Shown here piece after piece: positions 5,557 through 13,005 of a stretch of 16,837 nucleotides of DNA (the first letter of the stretch is position 1; each line of letters opens with the position of its first letter). The notes beneath the pieces are model-generated. The model saw only the letters and a list, made by a program, of their open reading frames with translations, made no database searches and had not been told where the DNA came from. Where the stretch lies: assembly GCA_964402955.1 (NCBI GenBank), contig CAYOEZ010000095.1:1-16837 (forward strand), in the 5' to 3' direction. The position numbers were made by a program, and so were the translations under genes. The stretch is from CAYOEZ01 sp964402955 (GTDB lineage: Bacteria > Chloroflexota > DTOL01 > DAOUCN01).

Positions 5557-5592
5557 AAAACAAGAAAGGGTCGCCACCATATATGGCAACCC
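5557..5592 (-). terminator. Intrinsic terminator of the BTAD regulator gene
   Basis: On the minus strand GGGTTGCCA-TATATGG-TGGCGACCC (one mismatch in a 9-bp stem) is followed by TTTCTTGTTTT. It lies about 60 bases past the regulator stop, before the peptide genes, so these are probably transcribed separately from the regulator or only by read-through. Confidence 0.65.
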
Positions 5593-5618
5593 TTCTCGTC
5601 TGACTTCTCTACGGCATC

Positions 5619-5638
5619 CCAGGCCACGCGCGGCCTGG
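5619..5638. repeat. Hairpin just after the regulator stop
   Basis: CCAGGCC-ACGCGC-GGCCTGG, a perfect 7-bp stem with a 6-base loop, starts 16 bases past the regulator stop codon. Together with the next hairpin it may form a double 3'-end structure. Confidence 0.5.
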
Positions 5639-5654
5639 CGTACGCGCAAATCCG

Positions 5655-8600
5655 CTATGCCTGACTGCGCAGGATGTCCTCGTACAGCCTTATGGTCTCG
5701 GGCGTCGGCGAAACTCCCAGTTCCTGTTGCAGATGTGCTTCCAGATCACGATAGTGGCGCAAGGCAGCATTGCGATCGCCCATGTGCACGTAGGCGTCCA
5801 TAATCCCACGATGGGCAACCTCTATGTAGCTATCGCGGCGGGCGATGCGCCGATAGTACTCCAACGCACGTTCGTAGTCGCCGCGGCCCGCTGCCAGCCG
5901 CGCCAACTCGAGCAATCCGTGCATCGCCTTCTCACGTAGCGCCTCGGTCTGCGCCGCGTGCCACTCTGCCCCACCCGGGCTCAGGCTCTCCAGAAAGTCG
6001 CCGCGGTAGAGAGCCACGGCCTGTTGCAGATACGCCTCGTATGCAGCCGGATCACTCTCCTTGACACGCTCGGCCTGGTTATACAGCCGCTCAAACTCCT
6101 GCACGTCGTACCAGTACTCGACGCGCTGGTTAAAGTGGTAGCGATCGTCATCGTAGAGGACACAGTCCGGCACGCCCAGCGCTCGCCGCAAACGATAGAC
6201 AGTCACATGGAACGAGCTTCGTATCTTGGCAGTCGACAGATCCGGCCAGAAGACAGACCCGATCTGTCCCTTGCTCCGATGTGGAAATGCCAGCAGATAG
6301 AAGAGTAGTTCCTTGGCCTTGGCCGTACCCCACAGACGCTGATCGACCGGCGTATCGCCCCGCATCACACGCACCTCGCCAAAGCCGTAGATCTTCAAGA
6401 CAGGCGTGCTGGAGGTCGCAATGGGGCCGGGCGGTGTTTCGGGTACACTCGATGGCTGCCCCCGCTCGACGCGGGCAACAAAATCAGTCAGATGATCGTC
6501 ATCAACACTATGGCGCAGAGCAAAGCCCAGCATCGGCAGCATGCGCCGGCCGATCGGCTCAAGGAACTGATCGTAACCGAGGGCGACGGCGTCATCGAGA
6601 GCGAGCGTCAACGTGTCGACAGCAGGATCCCACTGCCCATTCAGATAGTAGGCGTTGGCCAAATGCAGGCGCACTTTGGGCAGATCGCGGCGTGCGCCAA
6701 TCTCCTGCAAGACAGTGGCAGCCTCGACGAGATGCTTGATCGCCGCCGTCGGGTCGCCACGCTCGTAGCAGAGGACGCCCAGCGAGGCGAAGAAAACCGT
6801 CGCCGACTGTCGTGAGCGCCGCTCTCGGGCCTGCTCATAGGCCTGTCGAATCAACTCATTGGCGCGCACAAAATCGCCGGTCTGGATATAGGTATTGCCC
6901 AGCGCATCGAGGATGTATGAGACAAGCCATGCTTCTTGCGCCCGCTCGGCAATGGGACGCGCCTCGTTGTAGGCCGAAAAGGCCTGGTCGACCTGCCCCA
7001 GATCGCGGTAGACGTCGCCCATGCCCGTCAGAACAATCGCCTGCACTCGCCAGAAGGCCATCTCCTGCGCGATCGCCAGCGCACGCTCGTAAACTTCAAG
7101 CGCCTTGGCATACTGGCCGCGCATATGGTGGCCCACGCCCACATTGTTCAGCGTGTTGGCCAACGAGGCCGACGCCCCCAGATCATTCCACAGCGATACT
7201 GCCTGGTCATAGTGCAGGTCGGCCGCTTCCATGTTGCCGCTCATGCGCAGGGCTGTGCCCAGGTCGCTGTGCAGGTTGGCGATGCCGAACTTGTCGCTAA
7301 TCTCCTCATAGAGTGCAAGCGATCGCCGCAGCTCCTCCGTGCCTTCATCGAGCTTGCCCGTCTGCACCATGCAGATGCCAATGGTTCGCCGCGCCTCAGC
7401 AGAGCTCTTGACAATCTGCTGGTCAGGTGGGGCTTGCTCGAGCAACGCAAGACCCTGCTTGCAGGCGTCCTGCGCATCCTGGAAACGTCCAGACAGGCGA
7501 TAGGAGTTGGCCCGCGTGATGTACACATCAGCTTGACCGACCTGGTCCGCATTACGGCGGAATCCCACGTCAGAGCGATCAAAGAGGCCGGACGCCGCTT
7601 CATGTTGGCCCAACTGAACATGAATGCTGGCCCGATACCACAGCAGGCGCGGCTGGTCGCTCAAGACATCAGGGGGCAAGGCATCGATCCACTCGGCCAG
7701 ACTGTGCCAGTGATTGCTCTCGAAAGCCGCGGGAGCAGCCAAAACAATGGCGCGCGCTGCATCTCCGTAGCGATGACCAGCCTGAAAGTGAGCGATCGCC
7801 TGAGCCAGATCGCCATCGCGCTCCAGAAGAGCGCCAGCGCGGGCATGGAGACCCTCTGTCTCTCCTGCTTCTTCGGCTTTTGCCTGGAGGAACTTCTGGA
7901 AGAGGTTGTGATAGGTATACGATGCCTCTGTCTCACGCTCAACATGGCTGACAAAGAGGTTGCGGTCTTCAAGGAGAGCAAACATCTGCCGCGCATCGCG
8001 ACGATCCAGAAGCCGATTGCACAGTGACGGCGTCATTTCATCCAGAATCGCCGTACGACGCAGGAAATCTTGCACATCCCGTGGCTGAGTGGCGAAGACT
8101 TCGTTGGCCAGATACTCATAGACCCTGCTGCCGGCGCCCTTCGCCTCGAGCAGGCTGGCAAACAGCCCCTTCCACAAACTGTGCGTGGTCAGAAGAATGC
8201 CTGTGATCCACCCTTCAGCCTCGCGGGCAAGCATTTCCGCTTGCTCCAGAGGAATGTGCTGGTTGTAGTTTTGCGCCAGAAGGGCGCGGATTTCAGCCGC
8301 AGCGAAGCGCAGGTCATTGGTGCCCAGACCGTCAATCTCCCGCCGGGCAACCATGAGCGCCATACCCTTGGGGGTGAAGCGCGGAATGCTGCGGCTGGAC
8401 AGTATGATGTGACAGTTGTCGGGCAGGTTTTGCAGGAGCGTATCGAGAAGGAAGTTGATGCCCTCGACTTCGCCCCGATAGTAGTCGTCGAGGACAATGA
8501 CAAAGTAGTCAGGAATATCGTTGTAGATATCGTTGACCAACACACTGGCCAGGGAGCCGGGGTCCAGATTGCCGCCGCCCACACTGGCGAGGAAGGCTTC

Positions 8601-8897
8601 GCTGCGCTGGCCGAACGTGGGGAAGATTTGGCGCACGCTGGCAACGAGGTATTCAGCGAAGACGCGCATATCCCGGTCTGTCTCACTCATTGTATACCAA
8701 CAGACCGGTAGATCACTGTCATGAGCGAAGTCGATCAGAAGCGATGTCTTTCCGTATCCAGCCGCAGCCGAAAGCAGGATGAGCTTGCGATCGATGTGTT
8801 CGTGAAGGAAGTCCAGCAGCCGAGGTCGATGTAGGACATCAGAGCGCCGTTTCGGACGCAAAACACGCGTTATCACCACTGGCGAACGCTGAGCCAT
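5655..8897 (-). CDS. STAND ATPase-TPR-BTAD transcriptional regulator (MalT/SARP hybrid)
   Basis: A 1080-aa protein. Residues 1-350 form a MalT-type STAND NTPase: PKRRSDVLHRPRLLDFL (15-31), Walker A SAAAGYGKTSLL (43-54), Walker B IVLDDY (134-139) and SSRSIPRF (167-174). Residues about 360-790 are TPR helices (for example 'LGTALRMSGNMEAADLHYDQA', 'LGNTYIQTGDFVRANELIRQAYEQA'). A short Pro/Ser linker (815-833) leads to an OmpR-like winged helix (835-907, with KAKELLFYLLAF and SSFHVTVYRLRRALG) and a bacterial transcriptional activation domain (about 929-1077). SARPs usually carry the DNA-binding part at the N-terminus; here it is C-terminal, as in MalT, but with a different DNA-binding fold. I chose the ATG at 8897 (MAQRSPVVITRVLRPK), preceded by GAGGGG; a GTG at 8921 is possible. 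It should be an inducer-controlled, ATP-switched activator. The ligand is unknown. Repeat-peptide genes follow on the same strand. Confidence 0.92.
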   Translation of the reverse strand: MAQRSPVVITRVLRPKRRSDVLHRPRLLDFLHEHIDRKLILLSAAAGYGKTSLLIDFAHDSDLPVCWYTMSETDRDMRVFAEYLVASVRQIFPTFGQRSEAFLASVGGGNLDPGSLASVLVNDIYNDIPDYFVIVLDDYYRGEVEGINFLLDTLLQNLPDNCHIILSSRSIPRFTPKGMALMVARREIDGLGTNDLRFAAAEIRALLAQNYNQHIPLEQAEMLAREAEGWITGILLTTHSLWKGLFASLLEAKGAGSRVYEYLANEVFATQPRDVQDFLRRTAILDEMTPSLCNRLLDRRDARQMFALLEDRNLFVSHVERETEASYTYHNLFQKFLQAKAEEAGETEGLHARAGALLERDGDLAQAIAHFQAGHRYGDAARAIVLAAPAAFESNHWHSLAEWIDALPPDVLSDQPRLLWYRASIHVQLGQHEAASGLFDRSDVGFRRNADQVGQADVYITRANSYRLSGRFQDAQDACKQGLALLEQAPPDQQIVKSSAEARRTIGICMVQTGKLDEGTEELRRSLALYEEISDKFGIANLHSDLGTALRMSGNMEAADLHYDQAVSLWNDLGASASLANTLNNVGVGHHMRGQYAKALEVYERALAIAQEMAFWRVQAIVLTGMGDVYRDLGQVDQAFSAYNEARPIAERAQEAWLVSYILDALGNTYIQTGDFVRANELIRQAYEQARERRSRQSATVFFASLGVLCYERGDPTAAIKHLVEAATVLQEIGARRDLPKVRLHLANAYYLNGQWDPAVDTLTLALDDAVALGYDQFLEPIGRRMLPMLGFALRHSVDDDHLTDFVARVERGQPSSVPETPPGPIATSSTPVLKIYGFGEVRVMRGDTPVDQRLWGTAKAKELLFYLLAFPHRSKGQIGSVFWPDLSTAKIRSSFHVTVYRLRRALGVPDCVLYDDDRYHFNQRVEYWYDVQEFERLYNQAERVKESDPAAYEAYLQQAVALYRGDFLESLSPGGAEWHAAQTEALREKAMHGLLELARLAAGRGDYERALEYYRRIARRDSYIEVAHRGIMDAYVHMGDRNAALRHYRDLEAHLQQELGVSPTPETIRLYEDILRSQA

Positions 8898-8961
8898 ATA
8901 CCCCTCACAAAAGGCGCACACACAGAACGTGACACCGTCCGTGCCTGAAACTACACTATTC

Positions 8962-8991
8962 AGTATATCTTTTTTATGGGGGTGTTGTCAA
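8962..8991 (-). promoter_or_regulatory. Promoter of the BTAD regulator gene
   Basis: On the minus strand a perfect TTGACA (8986-8991), an 18-base A-rich spacer and TATACT (8962-8967) form a strong sigma70-type promoter. Transcription would start around 8955, giving a leader of about 60 bases before the ATG at 8897. Confidence 0.8.
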
Positions 8992-9059
8992 GGCATTGCT
9001 ACGATATTTTCAGATCTCCACCAAAACAACGCCGATCCGGCAAGCCGCGGCGCATCCGC

Positions 9060-11726
9060 TCAGCGGATCCACGTCACCCCGCCATTTGCGGTTCGATACA
9101 CACCCTTGTCTGTGCCGACATAGAGAATGGAGGGATCGGTCGGGTGAGTAACCAACGAGCTCGGTTGTGTGCCTTCAAGCCCGGAACTCGCAGGCCCCCA
9201 GTTGACGCCGCCATCATGACTGACAAAGACACCCTGCACACCATAGGCATAGACCGTGTTCTCTTTGGGTGATGCAAGCAGACCCAGCAAGCGCACCTTC
9301 CAGATGCCACCGCTAACCTGATTCCACGTCTCCCCTGCATCAGTGCTACTGAAGAGACCATCTTCAGTTGTGGCAAAGACCGTGACCGCTTTGCGCACAT
9401 CGATGACGAGAGCCGTCACCGGCGCATTGAAGGTCTGCACCGATTTCCACTCCGCTCCGCCTGTGCTGCTCTTATAGACCTCACCCTGGCGCGTGCCCAA
9501 ATATAGAACTGCACCAGATGGCGCGGGTGAGCCACGCCCGCTGCCTTGTGGTGAGTAGTCGATGACCAGCGCCTGTACGATGGTCGTCTTCAGCCCGCTA
9601 TTGCGCTGGCTCCAAGTTACGCCGCCGTCAGTGCTGCTGTACGCCCCCTTGCTCGTGCCGGCATAGAGGTTCTTGGCCTGCCGCTGATCGACAACAATAG
9701 CGTAGACATCGACGTCTTTCAAGCCGGTCGCAGACCAGCGCGTGCCGCCGTCGCTGCTCTTGTAGAGCGCCCCGGCGATAGCCCTCTGGCCATCTGTTCC
9801 GGCATAGACCACTTTGCTATCCGTGGGGTCGAGCGCCAGCGCCGCCACCCGCGTCGGGTAGTTGATGCCGGTCGTGCTGAGGAACCACCCGCCGTTGCCG
9901 ATCTTCCTGACAACGCCTAAGGCTATGCCGGCATAGATCGTCGTCGCGTCGCGCACATCGAGGACAAGCGTGGCCGGCGACTCGACAAACGTCGCCGGCA
10001 GCGGGGTCGGCGTCGGCGTCGGCGGATAGGTCGGCGCCGGTCGCACAACCAGTCCCTGCGACTTGGCGGCCCAGGCGAAACTGTCCGCAGCGACCAAACG
10101 TTGCTCGTCACCCGTCTTGATATTGAGCGCCCACAGGTCGCCGCGCCGCACAAAACCAAGCCACAGACCATCGGATGACCAGGCAAACGGCGCACGGAAT
10201 TCGCCGCTGCGGTTGAGCCCCTTGCCGGCGCCCGCGCTGGGGGTCGTCACAGGCTGCAAGGGCAGCAACGTCCCGCCAACAGGAATCGCCGGCATCGTCG
10301 TTTCCCAGATGTACAACTGCGTGGGGCGGCCACTCTCGGGCGGATAGGCATACACATAGGCCAGGCGCGTGCCGTCGGTCGACCACGACAGCAGCGGGCG
10401 CACGTCGGCCGCAGTGCTGTCGACGGGCAAGCGGCGCTTATTGGCGCCGTCAGCATCCATCACCTGAACACGGTTGTTCTGCGTATAAGCAATGAAACGT
10501 CCATCGGGTGACCAGATGGGATCCTCGCCGCCATCGCTCGTCAACTGAATGGCGTCGCCGCCTGTGGGCAGCATCACCCAGATTTGCCACCGCCCCGCAG
10601 CCCGGCCAGAGTAGATAATGCGCCGGCCGTCGGGCGACCATGAAGGGCTGCGACCTTCCGTCAGCACGCGATCGCCGCTGCCGTCACTGCGCACGACGTG
10701 AATCAAGGCCGCCGACTCCGTCGGCGACGTGTAGAGAATGCTCGCCGAGTCGGGCGACCACGCCCCGGCAGCCACCTGGCCGCTGCCCACAACGAGGCCG
10801 CTCCCGGCCGTGTCCGTTGCCATCACAGCAACCGTCTGCTTGCCGTCGGCGCTCTCCTCTTGCACCACAAGCTGCCGTCCATTGGGAGACCAGGCGACGA
10901 CCTGCCCGCGCAATCGCCCCAGTGATCGTACCTGGGCTGTGACCGACTGAACAGCGTAAACCCGCCCCCGCGTGGCGAACGCCAGATCGCCCATCGTTCC
11001 GGAGATGGCAACGGCGCCGATGGCCGGGGTGAGCATGGCCTTCGCCCAGATGTCGGCGCCGCCGACTGCCGTCAGCAGGGCCAGACAAGCAAGAATGAGC
11101 GCGCCGACCAGACGGCGCGCAGCGAGCGCTCGCTTCATCGTGACCATACTCAGCGAGGCAAGGAAGGGAGAGGTCGCCGCCACCGCCACGGCCAGCCACA
11201 AGAGCTTCTGTGAGGATGCGGGCAGACGTCCCTGCCCGAAATTGACAAACATCAGCGTCGTCCAGGGCGCGGTCAAGACGGCAAAAACGATCCCCATCAT
11301 CACGGCTTGCCACGGGCGCAGGCGCAGGTACTGCCAGGACAGGAGAAGGTGGTAGAGGAAAATGAGCGCAGCGGGGACCACATAGGTGCTGCCGATCAAA
11401 CGCCAGGGCTGCGCTTCCAGCAGAAAATCGACACGCTGGCTGAGCCAGGTAAGAGTCACATCATGCCCCAGGCTGATCATCAGCCCCGCGATGGTTGCCC
11501 AGGCCGCATAGCGCACGAGAGAATGCTGCCCCACCCGCTCTGTCTCTCCCATCATGACCACGGCCACCGTGGCCAGTACCAGGGCCCACACGAAGTTAGC
11601 GCCGAGAATGACAGGCACGAAAATCAGAGGCCACAACACCTGTCCCGGTATGAGACCGAGCACATAGAAGGGCAGCAGAGGCGACAGGCTATAGATGCGA
11701 TGAGAAAGAGAACGAGTTGGCGGCAT
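9060..11726 (-). CDS. Membrane-anchored protein with TolB-like and BNR/YCF48-like beta-propellers
   Basis: An 888-aa protein in three parts. Residues about 16-245 hold roughly seven hydrophobic membrane segments. Residues about 270-560 carry six PD40/TolB-type blades with the WSPDG signature (WSPNGRQ 279-285, WSPDSAS 323-329, WSPDGRR 363-369, WSPDGRF 405-411, WSTDGTR 448-454, WSSDGLW 516-522). After a Pro/Thr linker (RPAPTYPPTPTPTPLP, 562-577) comes a second propeller of BNR/photosystem-assembly-type repeats: YKSSDGGTRW, YSSTDGGVTW, YKSSTGGAEW, FSSTDAGETW, VSHDGGVNW and a C-terminal YRTANGGVTWIR. Beta-propellers of these types usually bind ligands or act as scaffolds, and no catalytic site is visible. 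The linker and propellers are probably outside the membrane. Start at 11726: AGGT lies upstream; ATG 11741 is an alternative without a ribosome-binding site. Function is unknown beyond this architecture. Confidence 0.85.
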   Translation of the reverse strand: MPPTRSLSHRIYSLSPLLPFYVLGLIPGQVLWPLIFVPVILGANFVWALVLATVAVVMMGETERVGQHSLVRYAAWATIAGLMISLGHDVTLTWLSQRVDFLLEAQPWRLIGSTYVVPAALIFLYHLLLSWQYLRLRPWQAVMMGIVFAVLTAPWTTLMFVNFGQGRLPASSQKLLWLAVAVAATSPFLASLSMVTMKRALAARRLVGALILACLALLTAVGGADIWAKAMLTPAIGAVAISGTMGDLAFATRGRVYAVQSVTAQVRSLGRLRGQVVAWSPNGRQLVVQEESADGKQTVAVMATDTAGSGLVVGSGQVAAGAWSPDSASILYTSPTESAALIHVVRSDGSGDRVLTEGRSPSWSPDGRRIIYSGRAAGRWQIWVMLPTGGDAIQLTSDGGEDPIWSPDGRFIAYTQNNRVQVMDADGANKRRLPVDSTAADVRPLLSWSTDGTRLAYVYAYPPESGRPTQLYIWETTMPAIPVGGTLLPLQPVTTPSAGAGKGLNRSGEFRAPFAWSSDGLWLGFVRRGDLWALNIKTGDEQRLVAADSFAWAAKSQGLVVRPAPTYPPTPTPTPLPATFVESPATLVLDVRDATTIYAGIALGVVRKIGNGGWFLSTTGINYPTRVAALALDPTDSKVVYAGTDGQRAIAGALYKSSDGGTRWSATGLKDVDVYAIVVDQRQAKNLYAGTSKGAYSSTDGGVTWSQRNSGLKTTIVQALVIDYSPQGSGRGSPAPSGAVLYLGTRQGEVYKSSTGGAEWKSVQTFNAPVTALVIDVRKAVTVFATTEDGLFSSTDAGETWNQVSGGIWKVRLLGLLASPKENTVYAYGVQGVFVSHDGGVNWGPASSGLEGTQPSSLVTHPTDPSILYVGTDKGVYRTANGGVTWIR

Positions 11727-11780
11727 ATGCCTACCTGACATGGCGACCAGGATCGGCGCGGCCTCGCCACAAACGACGAG

Positions 11781-11822
11781 GCGGCGTGCAGGAAGTATAA
11801 CATTCATGCACGCCGCGCGCAA
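11781..11822 (-). promoter_or_regulatory. Promoter of the double-propeller gene, flanked by a 10-bp dyad
   Basis: On the minus strand TTGCGC (11817-11822), a 17-base spacer and TATACT (11794-11799) form a promoter about 55 bases upstream of the gene. Perfect inverted arms GCGGCGTGCA (11781-11790) and TGCACGCCGC (11807-11816) bracket the -10 box, the layout expected of a repressor operator. Confidence 0.65.
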
Positions 11823-11871
11823 GAGCAGGGAAGAGTGGGTTGATTTGTCAAGTGGTTTGCTCGTCTTGCTG

Positions 11872-12699
11872 TTACACCCGGTAGGCCATGCGCGCGGTTC
11901 CACCGAGGACCATCTGCTGTTCATGCGGCGATAAGGCTTTGATATAGTCGGTAACGATGCCCATCGTTTGGGCGTAGGGAGCAGCAAGGGTACACACCGG
12001 CCAGTCGGAGCCAATCATCAGGCGGCGGGGGCCAAAGCAGTCAAAGACGACGTCCAGGTAGGCGCTCAAATCAGACGGCGTCCAGGCCTGCCAGTCGGCG
12101 TCGGTCACCATGCCGGAGACCTTGCACACCACGTTGGGAAAGCGGGCCAGGCGGCGCAGGTTGCTTGCCCATGGCTAGAAGTATCTATCCTTGATGCGCG
12201 GTTTGGCGATGTGGTCGAGGACAAAGGGCTGATCGGGAAAATGATAGACCAGCGAGAGCGCCTCGGGTAATTGGCGCTCATAGATACAGATGTCGTAGGT
12301 CAGGTCAAACTCGGCCAGGGCGCGGATACCGTTGTGGAAGGCGGGGCGCAGGGCAAACTCGTCGTCAGCTTCATCCTGCAGAAGATGGCGAACACCGCGC
12401 AGCCGGGGATGGGCAGTGAAGCGCGCCAGGTCATCGCGCACAGTTGGACTCCGCAGGTCCACCCAGCCGACGACGCCTCTGATCAGAGGATAGCGATCGG
12501 CCAATTCGAGCAGCCAGCGCGTTTCCTCCAGCGTCTGGCGCGCCTGCACGACGATCGTTCCCTCGACGCCCATGGCGTGCAGCAACGGTTCCAGGTCGGA
12601 CGGCAGGTAGTCACGCTTGAGGACGCCTTGTTCCGGCCGCATCCAGGCATATTGCCGCGCGTCATAGCTCCAGAAGTGCTGGTGGCTGTCGATGTTCAT
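11872..12699 (-). pseudogene. Amidohydrolase-2 (COG3618-like) gene interrupted by one in-frame TAG
   Basis: The frame codes for about 275 residues of a TIM-barrel metal-dependent hydrolase of the L-fuconolactonase/2-pyrone-dicarboxylate lactonase type. It begins MNIDSHQHFWSYDARQYAWM with the HxH metal motif (H6, H8), followed by VQARQTLEETRWLLELA, GVVGWVDL, RGVRHLLQDE, FVLDHIAKPRIKD, CKVSGMVTDADW and IGSDWPVC with the conserved Asp. Frame and homology continue unbroken across a single TAG at 12175-12177 (RIKDRYF-stop-PWASNLRRLARFPNVVCKVSG), where relatives simply continue to a PW. One base change would restore the gene. The start at 12699 has GGGGAG about 10 bases upstream. It could be a recent pseudogene, a sequencing error or read-through. 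It lies downstream of the cupin/UROD-like pair, separated by the paired-palindrome repeats. Confidence 0.85.
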
Positions 12700-12723
12700 G
12701 CAAGCGTCTCCCCATGAGCCGAA

Positions 12724-12787
12724 GTAGGTCAGGCATCCTTGCCTGACGGTGCGACTTACCCACGTCGGACAAGGATGTCCGACCTAC
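12724..12787. repeat. Paired-palindrome repeat, unit 1
   Basis: The left half has the hairpin GTCAGGCA-TCCT-TGCCTGAC, the right half GTCGGACA-AGGA-TGTCCGAC, with outer ends GTAG and CTAC. The halves are also inverted copies of each other with four transitions. The 38 bases up to the end of the left hairpin, including flanking CCCCATGAGCCGAA, recur at unit 3. Confidence 0.9.
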
Positions 12788-12810
12788 CACTGCCGCTGCG
12801 ATTACTCGCA

Positions 12811-12877
12811 GTAGGTCAGGCGTCCTTGCCTGACGGTGCAATCACTCGCCCACGTCGGACAGGGATGTCCGACCGAC
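12811..12877. repeat. Paired-palindrome repeat, unit 2
   Basis: Same plan as unit 1: GTCAGGCG-TCCT-TGCCTGAC and GTCGGACA-GGGA-TGTCCGAC. The outer right end is altered to CGAC. Most changes from unit 1 fall in loops or keep pairing through wobble. Confidence 0.9.
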
Positions 12878-12918
12878 CACTGCCGTCGCGATTACTCACC
12901 CACTCCCCATGAGCCGAA

Positions 12919-12985
12919 GTAGGTCAGGCATCCTTGCCTGACGTCGCAATCAGTTAACCACGTCGGACAGGGATGTCCGACCTAC
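12919..12985. repeat. Paired-palindrome repeat, unit 3
   Basis: Left hairpin identical to unit 1, right hairpin GTCGGACA-GGGA-TGTCCGAC, outer ends GTAG and CTAC. It lies directly after the UROD-like gene (stop at 13006), so the three units fill the gap between that gene and the amidohydrolase. Confidence 0.9.
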
Positions 12986-13005
12986 CACACTGACCTACCA
13001 CGCCG

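Noticed and set aside
6936..8027. 363-codon plus-strand ORF opposite the regulator
   Set aside because: Antisense shadow of the TPR region; no family features, and the minus-strand gene is certain.
12724..12985. CRISPR-like array from regularly spaced palindromes
   Set aside because: Only three units with uneven spacing, partly repeated spacers and double palindromes; no cas gene.
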